Part shown: positions 1 to 4,150 of the stretch, one piece after another
Position numbering within the stretch: the stretch's first letter is position 1
Layout of the letters: each line of letters begins with the position of its first letter
Source: Candidatus Nomurabacteria bacterium
Lineage (GTDB): Bacteria; Patescibacteriota; Minisyncoccia; Phycocordibacterales; UBA2100
Assembly: GCA_943359705.1 (NCBI GenBank)
Contig: CALRIB010000045.1
Span: 1 to 6,859 of the forward strand
Direction: 5' to 3'
DNA: 6,859 bases
Notes under the pieces: generated by a model
Database searches by the model: none
The model's input: only the letters and a program-made list of their open reading frames with translations
What the model was told of the DNA's origin: nothing
Program-made: the position numbers and the translations under genes

Positions 1-1
1 A

Positions 2-517
2 ACAACTCCGACCCCGATATACAAGCCGGTTACTTCAAAACCGACAACACCGGTAACCTCCACAAAACCTCCTAAGGTGACGGGAACGTCGAGCAGCACG
101 GCCACTACCTCAGCACCGGTCGTGGGTAGCACGAACAACGTCCTGGCTAACACCTGCAGCTCAAGCGGGGGAGCCACCCGCCTCTGGTTCGTGCTTTTGG
201 CCCTCTACGCATTGGTCACGGGCATCGCGACTATCGGACAGCCGCAAACAAACGAGGCGTGGAAGAAGGAGTGGATATCGGCCATTGTCGTCGTGCCGTT
301 CGTCTTGCTCTTCGGCGTGTGGTATTTCCTCGAGAGCTGCCGCACCGGAGGCTGGGCGCCTGCTATAGCTATTCTGATCGCGCTTGCCGGGCTTGCTGCG
401 ACATTCTGGGGAGAAAAGCGCGGCACAACGATGGTCATTCCGCTTCCGGCCGCAGCGAAGAAGCCCGAAACCCCGAAGCCCGTAGTCGTCACGTCCGCGC
501 CCGCAGCCAAAAAGTAG
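2..517 (+). CDS. C-terminal part of a membrane protein with Thr/Pro-rich linker (5' truncated by window)
   Basis: The frame is open from base 2 to the TAG at 515-517, so the gene begins before the window. A GTG at 77 lies inside low-complexity sequence and is not a credible start. The visible 171 residues have three parts. The first is a Thr/Pro/Ser/Lys-rich stretch of about 60 residues, typical of an extracellular linker or stalk. Next come three hydrophobic segments, counted from the GTG codon: about residues 36-54 (LWFVLLALYALVTG core), 66-85 (AIVVVPFVLLFGVWYFL core) and 93-111 (APAIAILIALAGLAATFW core). The last part is a short Lys/Pro/Ala tail ending in AKK. This suggests a surface-exposed N-terminal portion anchored by a C-terminal membrane bundle. 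No catalytic motif is visible and I do not recognise the family. It ends 158 bp before tRNA-Gly on the same strand. The coding call is fairly safe; the function is unknown. Confidence 0.7.
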   Translation, partial: TTPTPIYKPVTSKPTTPVTSTKPPKVTGTSSSTATTSAPVVGSTNNVLANTCSSSGGATRLWFVLLALYALVTGIATIGQPQTNEAWKKEWISAIVVVPFVLLFGVWYFLESCRTGGWAPAIAILIALAGLAATFWGEKRGTTMVIPLPAAAKKPETPKPVVVTSAPAAKK

Positions 518-537
518 TGCAACGGCGGCGGTTCTTG

Positions 538-543
538 TATAAT
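538..543 (+). promoter_or_regulatory. Candidate -10 box upstream of tRNA-Gly
   Basis: A perfect TATAAT lies 20 bp after the end of the membrane-protein gene and about 130 bp upstream of tRNA-Gly. No good -35 sits 16-18 bp upstream (position 515-520 is TAGTGC). It is a weak candidate for the tRNA promoter. The rest of 518-675 shows no ORF or terminator, only a small direct repeat TTAGAGTTC (581-589 and 651-659) with a related copy at 571-580. Confidence 0.3.
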
Positions 544-675
544 CCGGTCAATCGGCTGTTAGTTTGCTGATTCGAGTTCCTTAGAGTTCCAGAAAGCGGG
601 GATGGCTCCGGTGGGGGATACGGGTGTCAATGCCGCGAACAGAGTGCATGTTAGAGTTCGTAAGCGTTGGATATT

Positions 676-746
676 GCGGGTATGGTTCAATGGTAGAACA
701 TTTGGTTGCCAATCAAATGACCCGGGTTCGATTCCCGGTACCCGCA
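676..746 (+). tRNA. tRNA-Gly (anticodon GCC)
   Basis: This is a full cloverleaf of 71 nt. Acceptor GCGGGTA (676-682) pairs perfectly with TACCCGC (739-745). D stem GTTC (685-688) pairs with GAAC (696-699) around a loop containing GG. Anticodon stem TTTGG/TCAAA has one G-U pair and encloses loop TTGCCAA, with anticodon GCC at 708-710. The variable loop is TGAC. T stem CCGGG/CCCGG (722-726, 734-738) closes the canonical loop TTCGATT. The discriminator is A746, followed by CCG, so CCA is not fully encoded and must be added by the enzyme encoded at 1087. It reads GGC and GGU codons. Its 3' end is duplicated downstream at 895-921 and 925-942. Confidence 0.96.
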
Positions 747-769
747 CCGAACGAAGTGAGTAAGGATAA

Positions 770-791
770 GAAATGTGCTTGAGCACATTTC
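770..791. repeat. Perfect inverted repeat (10-bp stem) after tRNA-Gly
   Basis: GAAATGTGCT (770-779) and AGCACATTTC (782-791) are perfect reverse complements around a 2-nt centre (in practice a TTGA loop). It starts 24 nt after the tRNA-Gly discriminator and could define or protect the transcript's 3' end. There is no U-tract after it, so it is not a standard intrinsic terminator. A second hairpin follows at 791-810 (CGGCC/GGCCG). Its loop holds CCGGGAATCGAA (794-805), an exact inverted copy of the tRNA-Gly T-arm segment 727-738. Confidence 0.6.
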
Positions 792-821
792 GGCCGGGAA
801 TCGAAGGCCGCAGCCATGTCG

Positions 822-844
822 CCGCCAGCAGGCGGAGACGGCGA
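822..844 (+). repeat. Hairpin repeat, copy 1 (CGCCAGCAGGCG family)
   Basis: Stem CCGCC (822-826) and GGCGG (831-835) closes an AGCA tetraloop, followed by AGACGGCGA. The 22 bases 823-844 match 2763-2784 at 20 positions in the same orientation. The outer pair is C-G here (822:835) and G-C in the second copy (2762:2775), so the hairpin is kept although the bases changed. It lies in the spacer between the two tRNA genes. A further inverted repeat, AATTCCC (859-865)/GGGAATT (878-884), follows it. Confidence 0.55.
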
Positions 845-894
845 GGCGGGGTCGCGGAAATTCCCGAGCGGCGGCGAGGGAATTATCTGTGACC

Positions 895-942
895 GATTCC
901 GGTACCCGCACCGAACGAAGTACCGATTCCCGGTACCCGCAC
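895..942 (+). repeat. Two duplicated fragments of the tRNA-Gly 3' end
   Basis: Bases 895-921 repeat the 28 bases 730-757 (T-arm 3' part, acceptor 3' strand and 11 nt of downstream flank ending CGAACGAAGT) with one C missing. Three bases later, 925-942 repeats the first 18 bases exactly, GATTCCCGGTACCCGCAC. The copies are direct repeats of the end of tRNA-Gly and enclose a 137-bp segment (758-894). This resembles the attL/attR footprint of integration into a tRNA gene, but it could also come from slippage or segmental duplication. No integrase is encoded between them. Confidence 0.75.
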
Positions 943-954
943 AAAGTATTTCAG

Positions 955-1026
955 CGCTCCCGCCAGGATTCGAACCTGGAATAGCAGTTCCGAAGACTGC
1001 CGTGATATCCGTTTCACCACGAGAGC
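955..1026 (-). tRNA. tRNA-Arg (anticodon UCG)
   Basis: Read on the minus strand, the acceptor GCTCTCG (1026-1020) pairs with CGGGAGC (962-956) with one T-G wobble. The D stem is GTGA/TCAC. The anticodon stem GCAGT/ACTGC (1000-996, 988-984) encloses loop CTTCGGA, with U33, anticodon UCG (plus strand 991-993) and G37. The T stem CCAGG/CCTGG closes TTCGAAT. The discriminator is G955 and CCA is not encoded. It should read CGA and, if unmodified at U34, other CGN codons. It faces away from cca, with a promoter-like pair of boxes just upstream. Confidence 0.95.
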
Positions 1027-1035
1027 AACAGAGGA

Positions 1036-1064
1036 AGTCTACACGCGCGGTCGCACGAATACAA
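1036..1064 (-). promoter_or_regulatory. Predicted promoter of tRNA-Arg
   Basis: On the minus strand, TTGTAT (1064-1059) is separated by 17 bp from TAGACT (1041-1036), which ends 9 nt before the tRNA 5' end. Spacing and distance suit a sigma-70-type promoter firing just upstream of the tRNA. It is back-to-back with the cca promoter region, giving a compact divergent promoter at 1027-1086. Confidence 0.45.
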
Positions 1065-1073
1065 CGCTCAGGA

Positions 1074-1079
1074 TACAAT
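1074..1079 (+). promoter_or_regulatory. cca: Predicted -10 box of cca (leaderless type)
   Basis: TACAAT lies 7 nt before the ATG of cca, which would put the transcription start at or next to the A of the start codon. No Shine-Dalgarno sequence sits at a useful distance (the only AGGA-like string is inside the promoter). No good -35 is visible. Confidence 0.5.
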
Positions 1080-1086
1080 TGCTGAA

Positions 1087-2547
1087 ATGAAACTTTCTGT
1101 TCCGGCGGAAATACAGGTGCTTTCAGAAACCCTCAAAAAAGCGGGTTTCGAAGCATACCTCGTCGGCGGTTGTGTGCGTGACTTGCTGCTCGAGCGCGAG
1201 CCGAAAGATTGGGATATCACCACCAACGCGAAGCCCGAGGAAATACAAAAATTATTTTCGGAAACATTTTATGAGAACGATTTCGGCACCGTCGGTGTGG
1301 TCACCGAATCGGAAAACCCCCGGCTCAAGGTGGTGGAGATAACTCCGTACCGCATTGAAGGAAAATATTCCAACGCGCGACATCCGGACGAAGTGAAATT
1401 CAGCGACACATTAAGCGACGACCTGAAGCGCCGCGATTTCACCATCAACGCCATCGCATACGACGCATCGGAAGGGAAGCTCATCGACGAGCATGGCGGG
1501 CAAGAAGACCTGAAACGCCGGGTAATAGCCGCTGTCGGCGATTCCGAGGAGCGATTTAAAGAGGACGCGCTGCGTATGCTGCGTGCGATACGCCTTTCGG
1601 CGGAGCTCGACTTTGCTATCGATGCGAAAACGGCAGCCGCGATCGCAAACGACGCCCCGCTGCTCGAAAAAATATCCCGCGAGCGTGTGCGCGACGAATT
1701 CGTCCGCGTCATCCAAAGTCCGCGTCCGATGCAAGCGCTGTACGTGGCCGAAAAGCTCGGTATTTTAAAATACGTGATACCGGAACTCGTAGAAGCGATA
1801 GGAGTGGACCAAAATCAGGCGCACGCATTCGATGTGTTTGAGCATCTTTTGCGCTCGCTTCAACACGCGGCAGATAAAGAGTGGCCGCTGGAAATTCGGC
1901 TCGCGGCGCTTTTGCACGACATCGGCAAACCGCCTACACGCCGCTGGTCTGACGAAAAGAAAGATTGGACCTTCCACGGACACGAGGTCGTGGGCGCAAA
2001 AATGGCAAAGAAAATAATGCGCGATCTGCGCCTGCCGAGTGAGACGATTGAAATAGTGACATCGCTCATCCGCTGGCACATGTTTTTCTCCGACCCGGAT
2101 CAGGTGACGCTCTCGGCGGTGCGCCGCACTATCGCCAACGTCGGCGTCGACCACATCAAAGAGCTTTTGAACCTCCGCATTTGCGACCGCATCGGCACCG
2201 GGCGCCCGAAAGAGCAGCCGTTTCGTTTGCGCAAATACATGTCGATGGTGGACGAGGCCATGCGCGACCCGATTTCCGTAGCAATGCTGAAAATAAACGG
2301 CTCTCGACTCATGGAACTCGGCGAGCCCGCCGGCCCGCGCATCGGATGGATTCTCCACGCGCTTTTGGAGGAAGTGCTCGATGACCCGAAAAAGAATACC
2401 GAAGAGGCTCTGGAGAACCGCGCCCGGGAACTTATGAAAATGACAGAAGGGGAGTTAAAGGAAATGGGAGAAAAGGGGAAGGAGAGAAAGGGGGAGGAAG
2501 AAAAAGCAGAAATACAGCAATTAAGAATGAAGCATCACGTGTCGTGA
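1087..2547 (+). CDS. cca: CCA-adding tRNA nucleotidyltransferase (class II, with HD domain)
   Basis: Predicted cytoplasmic enzyme that builds or repairs the 3' CCA end of tRNAs from CTP and ATP; 486 aa. The N-terminal class II nucleotidyltransferase head shows LVGGCVRD (25-32), the metal-binding pair in KDWDITT (D41, D43) and RRDFTINA (115-122). The neck has EDALRMLRAIR (159-169), whose E-D-x-x-R motif is the amino-acid template for CTP/ATP in this family. A C-terminal HD domain follows, with LLHDIGKP (H277, D278) and further His at 253, 299 and 331; HD domains in this family can carry phosphohydrolase activity. Residues after about 450 form an unusual Lys/Glu/Gly-rich tail, encoded by a 41-nt all-purine run (2466-2506). 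The ATG is chosen because the conserved head begins right after it. Neither nearby tRNA encodes CCA, so the enzyme is needed for both. A pure poly(A) polymerase is less likely given the template motif and HD domain. Confidence 0.93.
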   Translation: MKLSVPAEIQVLSETLKKAGFEAYLVGGCVRDLLLEREPKDWDITTNAKPEEIQKLFSETFYENDFGTVGVVTESENPRLKVVEITPYRIEGKYSNARHPDEVKFSDTLSDDLKRRDFTINAIAYDASEGKLIDEHGGQEDLKRRVIAAVGDSEERFKEDALRMLRAIRLSAELDFAIDAKTAAAIANDAPLLEKISRERVRDEFVRVIQSPRPMQALYVAEKLGILKYVIPELVEAIGVDQNQAHAFDVFEHLLRSLQHAADKEWPLEIRLAALLHDIGKPPTRRWSDEKKDWTFHGHEVVGAKMAKKIMRDLRLPSETIEIVTSLIRWHMFFSDPDQVTLSAVRRTIANVGVDHIKELLNLRICDRIGTGRPKEQPFRLRKYMSMVDEAMRDPISVAMLKINGSRLMELGEPAGPRIGWILHALLEEVLDDPKKNTEEALENRARELMKMTEGELKEMGEKGKERKGEEEKAEIQQLRMKHHVS

Positions 2548-2673
2548 AATCGAGGGGCGATTTCACTCCCTGAGAACCCTCGGTTCTCAGCGGGCTTCGC
2601 CCTGCTCTCCGACACGGGAAAACTACAGTTTTCCCGACCCCTTTCGACCACAATTCGCCGTTGGCGAATTGTG
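2544..2673. repeat. Array of five consecutive stem-loops at the 3' end of cca
   Basis: Successive inverted repeats: GTGAAATCG/CGATTTCAC (2544-2552, 2558-2566), which contains the cca stop codon; CTGAGAACC/GGTTCTCAG (2570-2578, 2582-2590); GGGC TTC GCCC (2592-2602); CGGGAAAACT/AGTTTTCCCG (2615-2624, 2627-2636); and CACAATTCGCC/GGCGAATTGTG (2649-2659, 2663-2673). Arms are perfect, 9-11 bp except the third (4 bp), with loops of 2-5 nt. Sequences differ between hairpins, so this is not a tandem repeat of one unit. None is followed by a U-tract on +. The first may stabilise or end the cca mRNA. No ORF here is credible. Confidence 0.75.
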
Positions 2674-2711
2674 CCCCTAAATAAAACAAAAGTGGGAGAG
2701 CTTGGCGCGGC

Positions 2712-2800
2712 GGATGCCTCGTAGGGGTGTCTCGCAGGCCGACGGGCCGAGAGGCAGCGCTGCGCCAGCAGGCGCAGACAGCGACCCCTGCGAGGCATTC
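2712..2800 (+). ncRNA. Predicted structured element: 17-bp stem closing a three-way junction
   Basis: Bases 2712-2728 pair continuously with 2784-2800: 17 bp, of which two are G-U wobbles in a + strand transcript (G2713-U2799, U2722-G2790). Inside are two hairpins: TCTC/GAGA plus GGCC/GGCC (2730-2752, loop GACG) and CTGCGCC AGCA GGCGCAG (2760-2777, AGCA tetraloop). The second hairpin belongs to the repeat also seen at 822-844. A stem of this length with wobbles only in one orientation suggests an RNA from the + strand, but a DNA cruciform or repeat element is possible. Transcription and function are unknown. Confidence 0.4.
2762..2784 (+). repeat. Hairpin repeat, copy 2 (CGCCAGCAGGCG family)
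   Basis: Bases 2763-2784 match 823-844 at 20 of 22 positions in direct orientation. One difference is half of a swapped base pair: G2762-C2775 here, C822-G835 in copy 1. The two copies bracket tRNA-Arg and cca. The copy is part of the three-way-junction element 2712-2800. Confidence 0.55.
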
Positions 2801-2825
2801 GTTGCGACAAGCCGATATACAAAGC

Positions 2826-2897
2826 CAAAAGGCCGCCCCCAGAGGGGGCACACATACATCTCTATGAGATGTGTGCCCAATCCTGGAAACGGCCTGG
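2826..2897 (+). repeat. Nested inverted repeats with two mutually exclusive hairpins
   Basis: An outer stem AGGCCG (2830-2835)/CGGCCT (2890-2895), extended by CCA/TGG with a 2-nt bulge, surrounds two competing hairpins. One is GCCCCC AGA GGGGGC (2835-2849). The other is GGGCAC (2846-2851)/GTGCCC (2873-2878) stacked on ACATCTC/GAGATGT (2856-2862, 2866-2872). They share bases 2846-2849, so only one can form. The layout is switch-like, but no expression platform or terminator is recognisable. Confidence 0.4.
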
Positions 2898-2907
2898 TTT
2901 GCTCCGC

Positions 2908-3083
2908 GCTGGAGTTATGGATTCAACGGGGGCACTAATCCTGTAATTTTAGGGGTGCTATGCACCACCAATGTAGGTTAAGCGTGCCTGTGTGATATCC
3001 CGGGCGTGAGCCCTTCTTGCTATATGTTGCCCGTGAGCAAGAACGAAGTCCCTGCAAAAAACGAGAAAATACGCAAAGAATAA
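2908..3083 (+). ncRNA. tmRNA-like segment (5' part only), tentative
   Basis: GGATTCAACGGGGG (2919-2932) resembles the near-invariant tmRNA D-loop segment GGATTCGACGGGG, with one base changed. It is preceded by a possible 7-nt acceptor strand (2908-2914) and TTAT. Downstream lies a pseudoknot-capable region (3001-3043). Ten nt later comes GCA, opening the short frame 3054-3083, which reads AKNEKIRKE and stop, roughly where a tag reading frame would resume. CTAATCCTG (2935-2943) can pair with TAGGATTGG (3107-3115), which could be the long helix closing the mRNA-like domain. Against it, no T-arm or matching 3' acceptor strand was found, and the tag end is not the usual hydrophobic LAA type. It may be a degenerate tmRNA, a different structured RNA, or coincidence. 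Confidence 0.25.
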
Positions 3084-3108
3084 AGAACATTGCGCGAAAC
3101 GGTTATTA

Positions 3109-3154
3109 GGATTGGAAGCTCAAAGCTTCAATCCCTGTCCTAAAGGATACAGGG
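3109..3154. repeat. Two adjacent stem-loops upstream of the xth 3' end
   Basis: GGATT-G-GAAGC (3109-3119) pairs with GCTTC-AATCC (3125-3134), 10 bp with one bulged G. It is followed at once, with two shared bases, by CCCTGT (3133-3138)/ACAGGG (3149-3154) with an inner CC/GG. TAAAGGA occurs at 3141, 3156 and 3168, the last two as the 9-mer TAAAGGACA. These elements belong to the same ORF-free hairpin-rich stretch. Confidence 0.5.
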
Positions 3155-3170
3155 ATAAAGGACATTGTAA

Positions 3171-3215
3171 AGGACACCCTGTGGATACCTGCCTATGCCG
3201 GCAGGCAGGTGTCCT
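3171..3215. repeat. GC-rich palindrome between cca and xth (possible 3' end element)
   Basis: GGATACCTGCC (3183-3193) pairs with GGCAGGTGTCC (3204-3214) over 11 bp with one T-G. The loop contains the self-complementary TGCCGGCA. An alternative 8-bp outer stem, AGGACACC (3171-3178)/GGTGTCCT (3208-3215), competes with its base. It lies 12 bp beyond the xth stop codon on the minus strand and could stabilise or end that mRNA, though no T-run follows. The single wobble is a G-U only in a + transcript. Confidence 0.5.
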
Positions 3216-3226
3216 ATAGAACATCC

Positions 3227-4024
3227 TTATATTTCAAGCTCTAGCGAGACTGGGCAGTGGTCGGAACCCAGGGACTCAGGGTATATCTTGGCACTCTTTA
3301 CCTTGGGTGCCAGTGCCTTGCTGACAAAGAAGTAGTCTATGCGCCAACCGATATTACGCGCCCGCGCATTGGAGAAGTTGCTCCACCAGGTGTAGTGCCC
3401 GTTGCCCTTCGTAAAGAGGCGAAATGTGTCTACAAAGCCCGCTTCGATAAGCGAATCGATGCCCTCGCGCTCCTCCTTCGTAAACCCGTGCTCACCCTCG
3501 TTGGCCTTAGAGTGGGAGAGATCGTCGGGGGTATGTGCGACGTTGAGGTCACCGCAAAAGATGACCGGCTTCTTCTTCTCGAGCTGCTTGAGGAAGGCTA
3601 AGAAAGCCGGGTCCCAGAGCTTGTGGCGAAGGCTTAGGCGGCTTAGATCGGGTTTGGCGTTGGGCGTGTAGACTGTCACGACGAAAAAATCCTTATATTC
3701 AGCCGTAATTACCCGCCCCTCTCCATTGGGGTCGCCATATCCGTCGGCCAGCTTGTATTTCTTCAAAATATCCTCCGGGAACCCTAAAATAACGCTTAGA
3801 GGCTTGGTTTTGGTGAAAATAGCCGTGCCCGCATACCCTTTGCGACCCGATGAGGAATTCCAGTACTCCTCATAGTCCGGCAGGTCCACTTCTGATTGAT
3901 GCTCCTCTGCCTTCGTCTCCTGGAAGCACGCAATATCCGGTTTCACCTTGTCGAGAAAAGGCACCAGTAAACCCTTTCGGTGGATGCTGCGGATGCCGTT
4001 GATGTTCCAGGAGATAAGTTTCAT
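3227..4024 (-). CDS. xth: Exodeoxyribonuclease III / AP endonuclease
   Basis: Predicted base-excision-repair enzyme that cuts DNA 5' of abasic sites and trims blocked 3' ends, Mg-dependent, cytoplasmic. The 265 residues match the ExoIII/ExoA family from end to end: MKLISWNINGIRS at the start (N7), FQETK (catalytic E36), VYTPN (Y119), the GDLNVAH motif (D159, N161), YTWWS, WRIDYF (D230) and the C-terminal GSDHCPV (D255, H256). I start at the ATG ending at 4024 because family members begin exactly with this MKLISWN segment. An in-frame ATG 10 codons upstream (4054) would add an unconserved MNEPLCYPTR. The gene stands alone, divergent from the 80-aa ORF at 4151 and convergent with cca across the structured gap. 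All visible active-site residues are intact. Confidence 0.96.
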   Translation of the reverse strand: MKLISWNINGIRSIHRKGLLVPFLDKVKPDIACFQETKAEEHQSEVDLPDYEEYWNSSSGRKGYAGTAIFTKTKPLSVILGFPEDILKKYKLADGYGDPNGEGRVITAEYKDFFVVTVYTPNAKPDLSRLSLRHKLWDPAFLAFLKQLEKKKPVIFCGDLNVAHTPDDLSHSKANEGEHGFTKEEREGIDSLIEAGFVDTFRLFTKGNGHYTWWSNFSNARARNIGWRIDYFFVSKALAPKVKSAKIYPESLGSDHCPVSLELEI

Positions 4025-4030
4025 ACGGGT

Positions 4031-4039
4031 AGGGTAGCA
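4031..4039 (-). promoter_or_regulatory. xth: Predicted extended -10 of xth (leaderless type)
   Basis: Minus-strand TGCTACCCT (TGn plus TAnnnT hexamer, 4039-4031) ends 6 nt before the chosen ATG, so transcription would begin at about the start codon. There is no Shine-Dalgarno sequence. This also supports the 4024 start over the ATG at 4054, which lies upstream of the box. Confidence 0.45.
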
Positions 4040-4086
4040 CAAAGGTTCATTCATTCATCACCTCACATCAGTCACTATGTAAGTAA

Positions 4087-4143
4087 GAGACGGACTCCAA
4101 CGTCTCAATAAGTAGCGACCTATTAATACATTAGTAACGTCGC
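4087..4143 (+). promoter_or_regulatory. Inverted repeats and -10 candidates ahead of the 80-aa ORF
   Basis: The divergent region holds GAGACG/CGTCTC (4087-4092, 4101-4106; 8-nt loop) and GCGAC/GTCGC (4115-4119, 4139-4143). The second pair brackets the AT-rich core TATTAATACATT (4121-4132), which includes -10-like TACATT (4127-4132); another TAnnnT, TAACGT, lies at 4135-4140. A promoter inside an inverted repeat could be an operator, but the arms are short. No Shine-Dalgarno precedes the ATG at 4151. Confidence 0.3.
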
Positions 4144-4150
4144 GTCAAAT

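Noticed and set aside
77..517. A complete 146-aa protein starting at GTG 77
   Set aside because: The same frame is open to base 2 and the upstream residues continue the same Thr/Pro-rich linker, so the gene is truncated by the window rather than starting here.
571..660. TTCGAGTTCC/TTAGAGTTCC repeats as a decayed tRNA T arm
   Set aside because: T-loop-like string only; no flanking stem or acceptor can be formed.
559..1085. Several ORFs across both tRNA genes, with peptides such as GIEPGSF, PPGFEPGI and RQDSNLE
   Set aside because: These are the well-known false translations of tRNA T-arm sequences; the tRNA cloverleaves explain the conservation.
2432..2938. Minus- and plus-strand ORFs of 67-139 codons over the hairpin region
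   Set aside because: Composition is Arg/Pro/Ala-rich with no domain; they overlap cca or the palindromes and lack promoter or start signals. They are chance frames in GC-rich sequence.
2544..3214. CRISPR array or integron attC array
   Set aside because: There is no repeated unit of constant sequence or spacing, no cas or intI genes, and the hairpins all differ.
3239..3245. CTCTAGC as the 3' acceptor strand matching 2908-2914 of the tmRNA-like segment
   Set aside because: It pairs (one G-U) but lies inside xth, and the 17 nt before it cannot form a T arm.
4022..4054. Longer xth start at the ATG ending at 4054
   Set aside because: It adds ten unconserved residues before the family-typical MKLISWN start, and the -10 box at 4031-4036 would lie inside the coding region.
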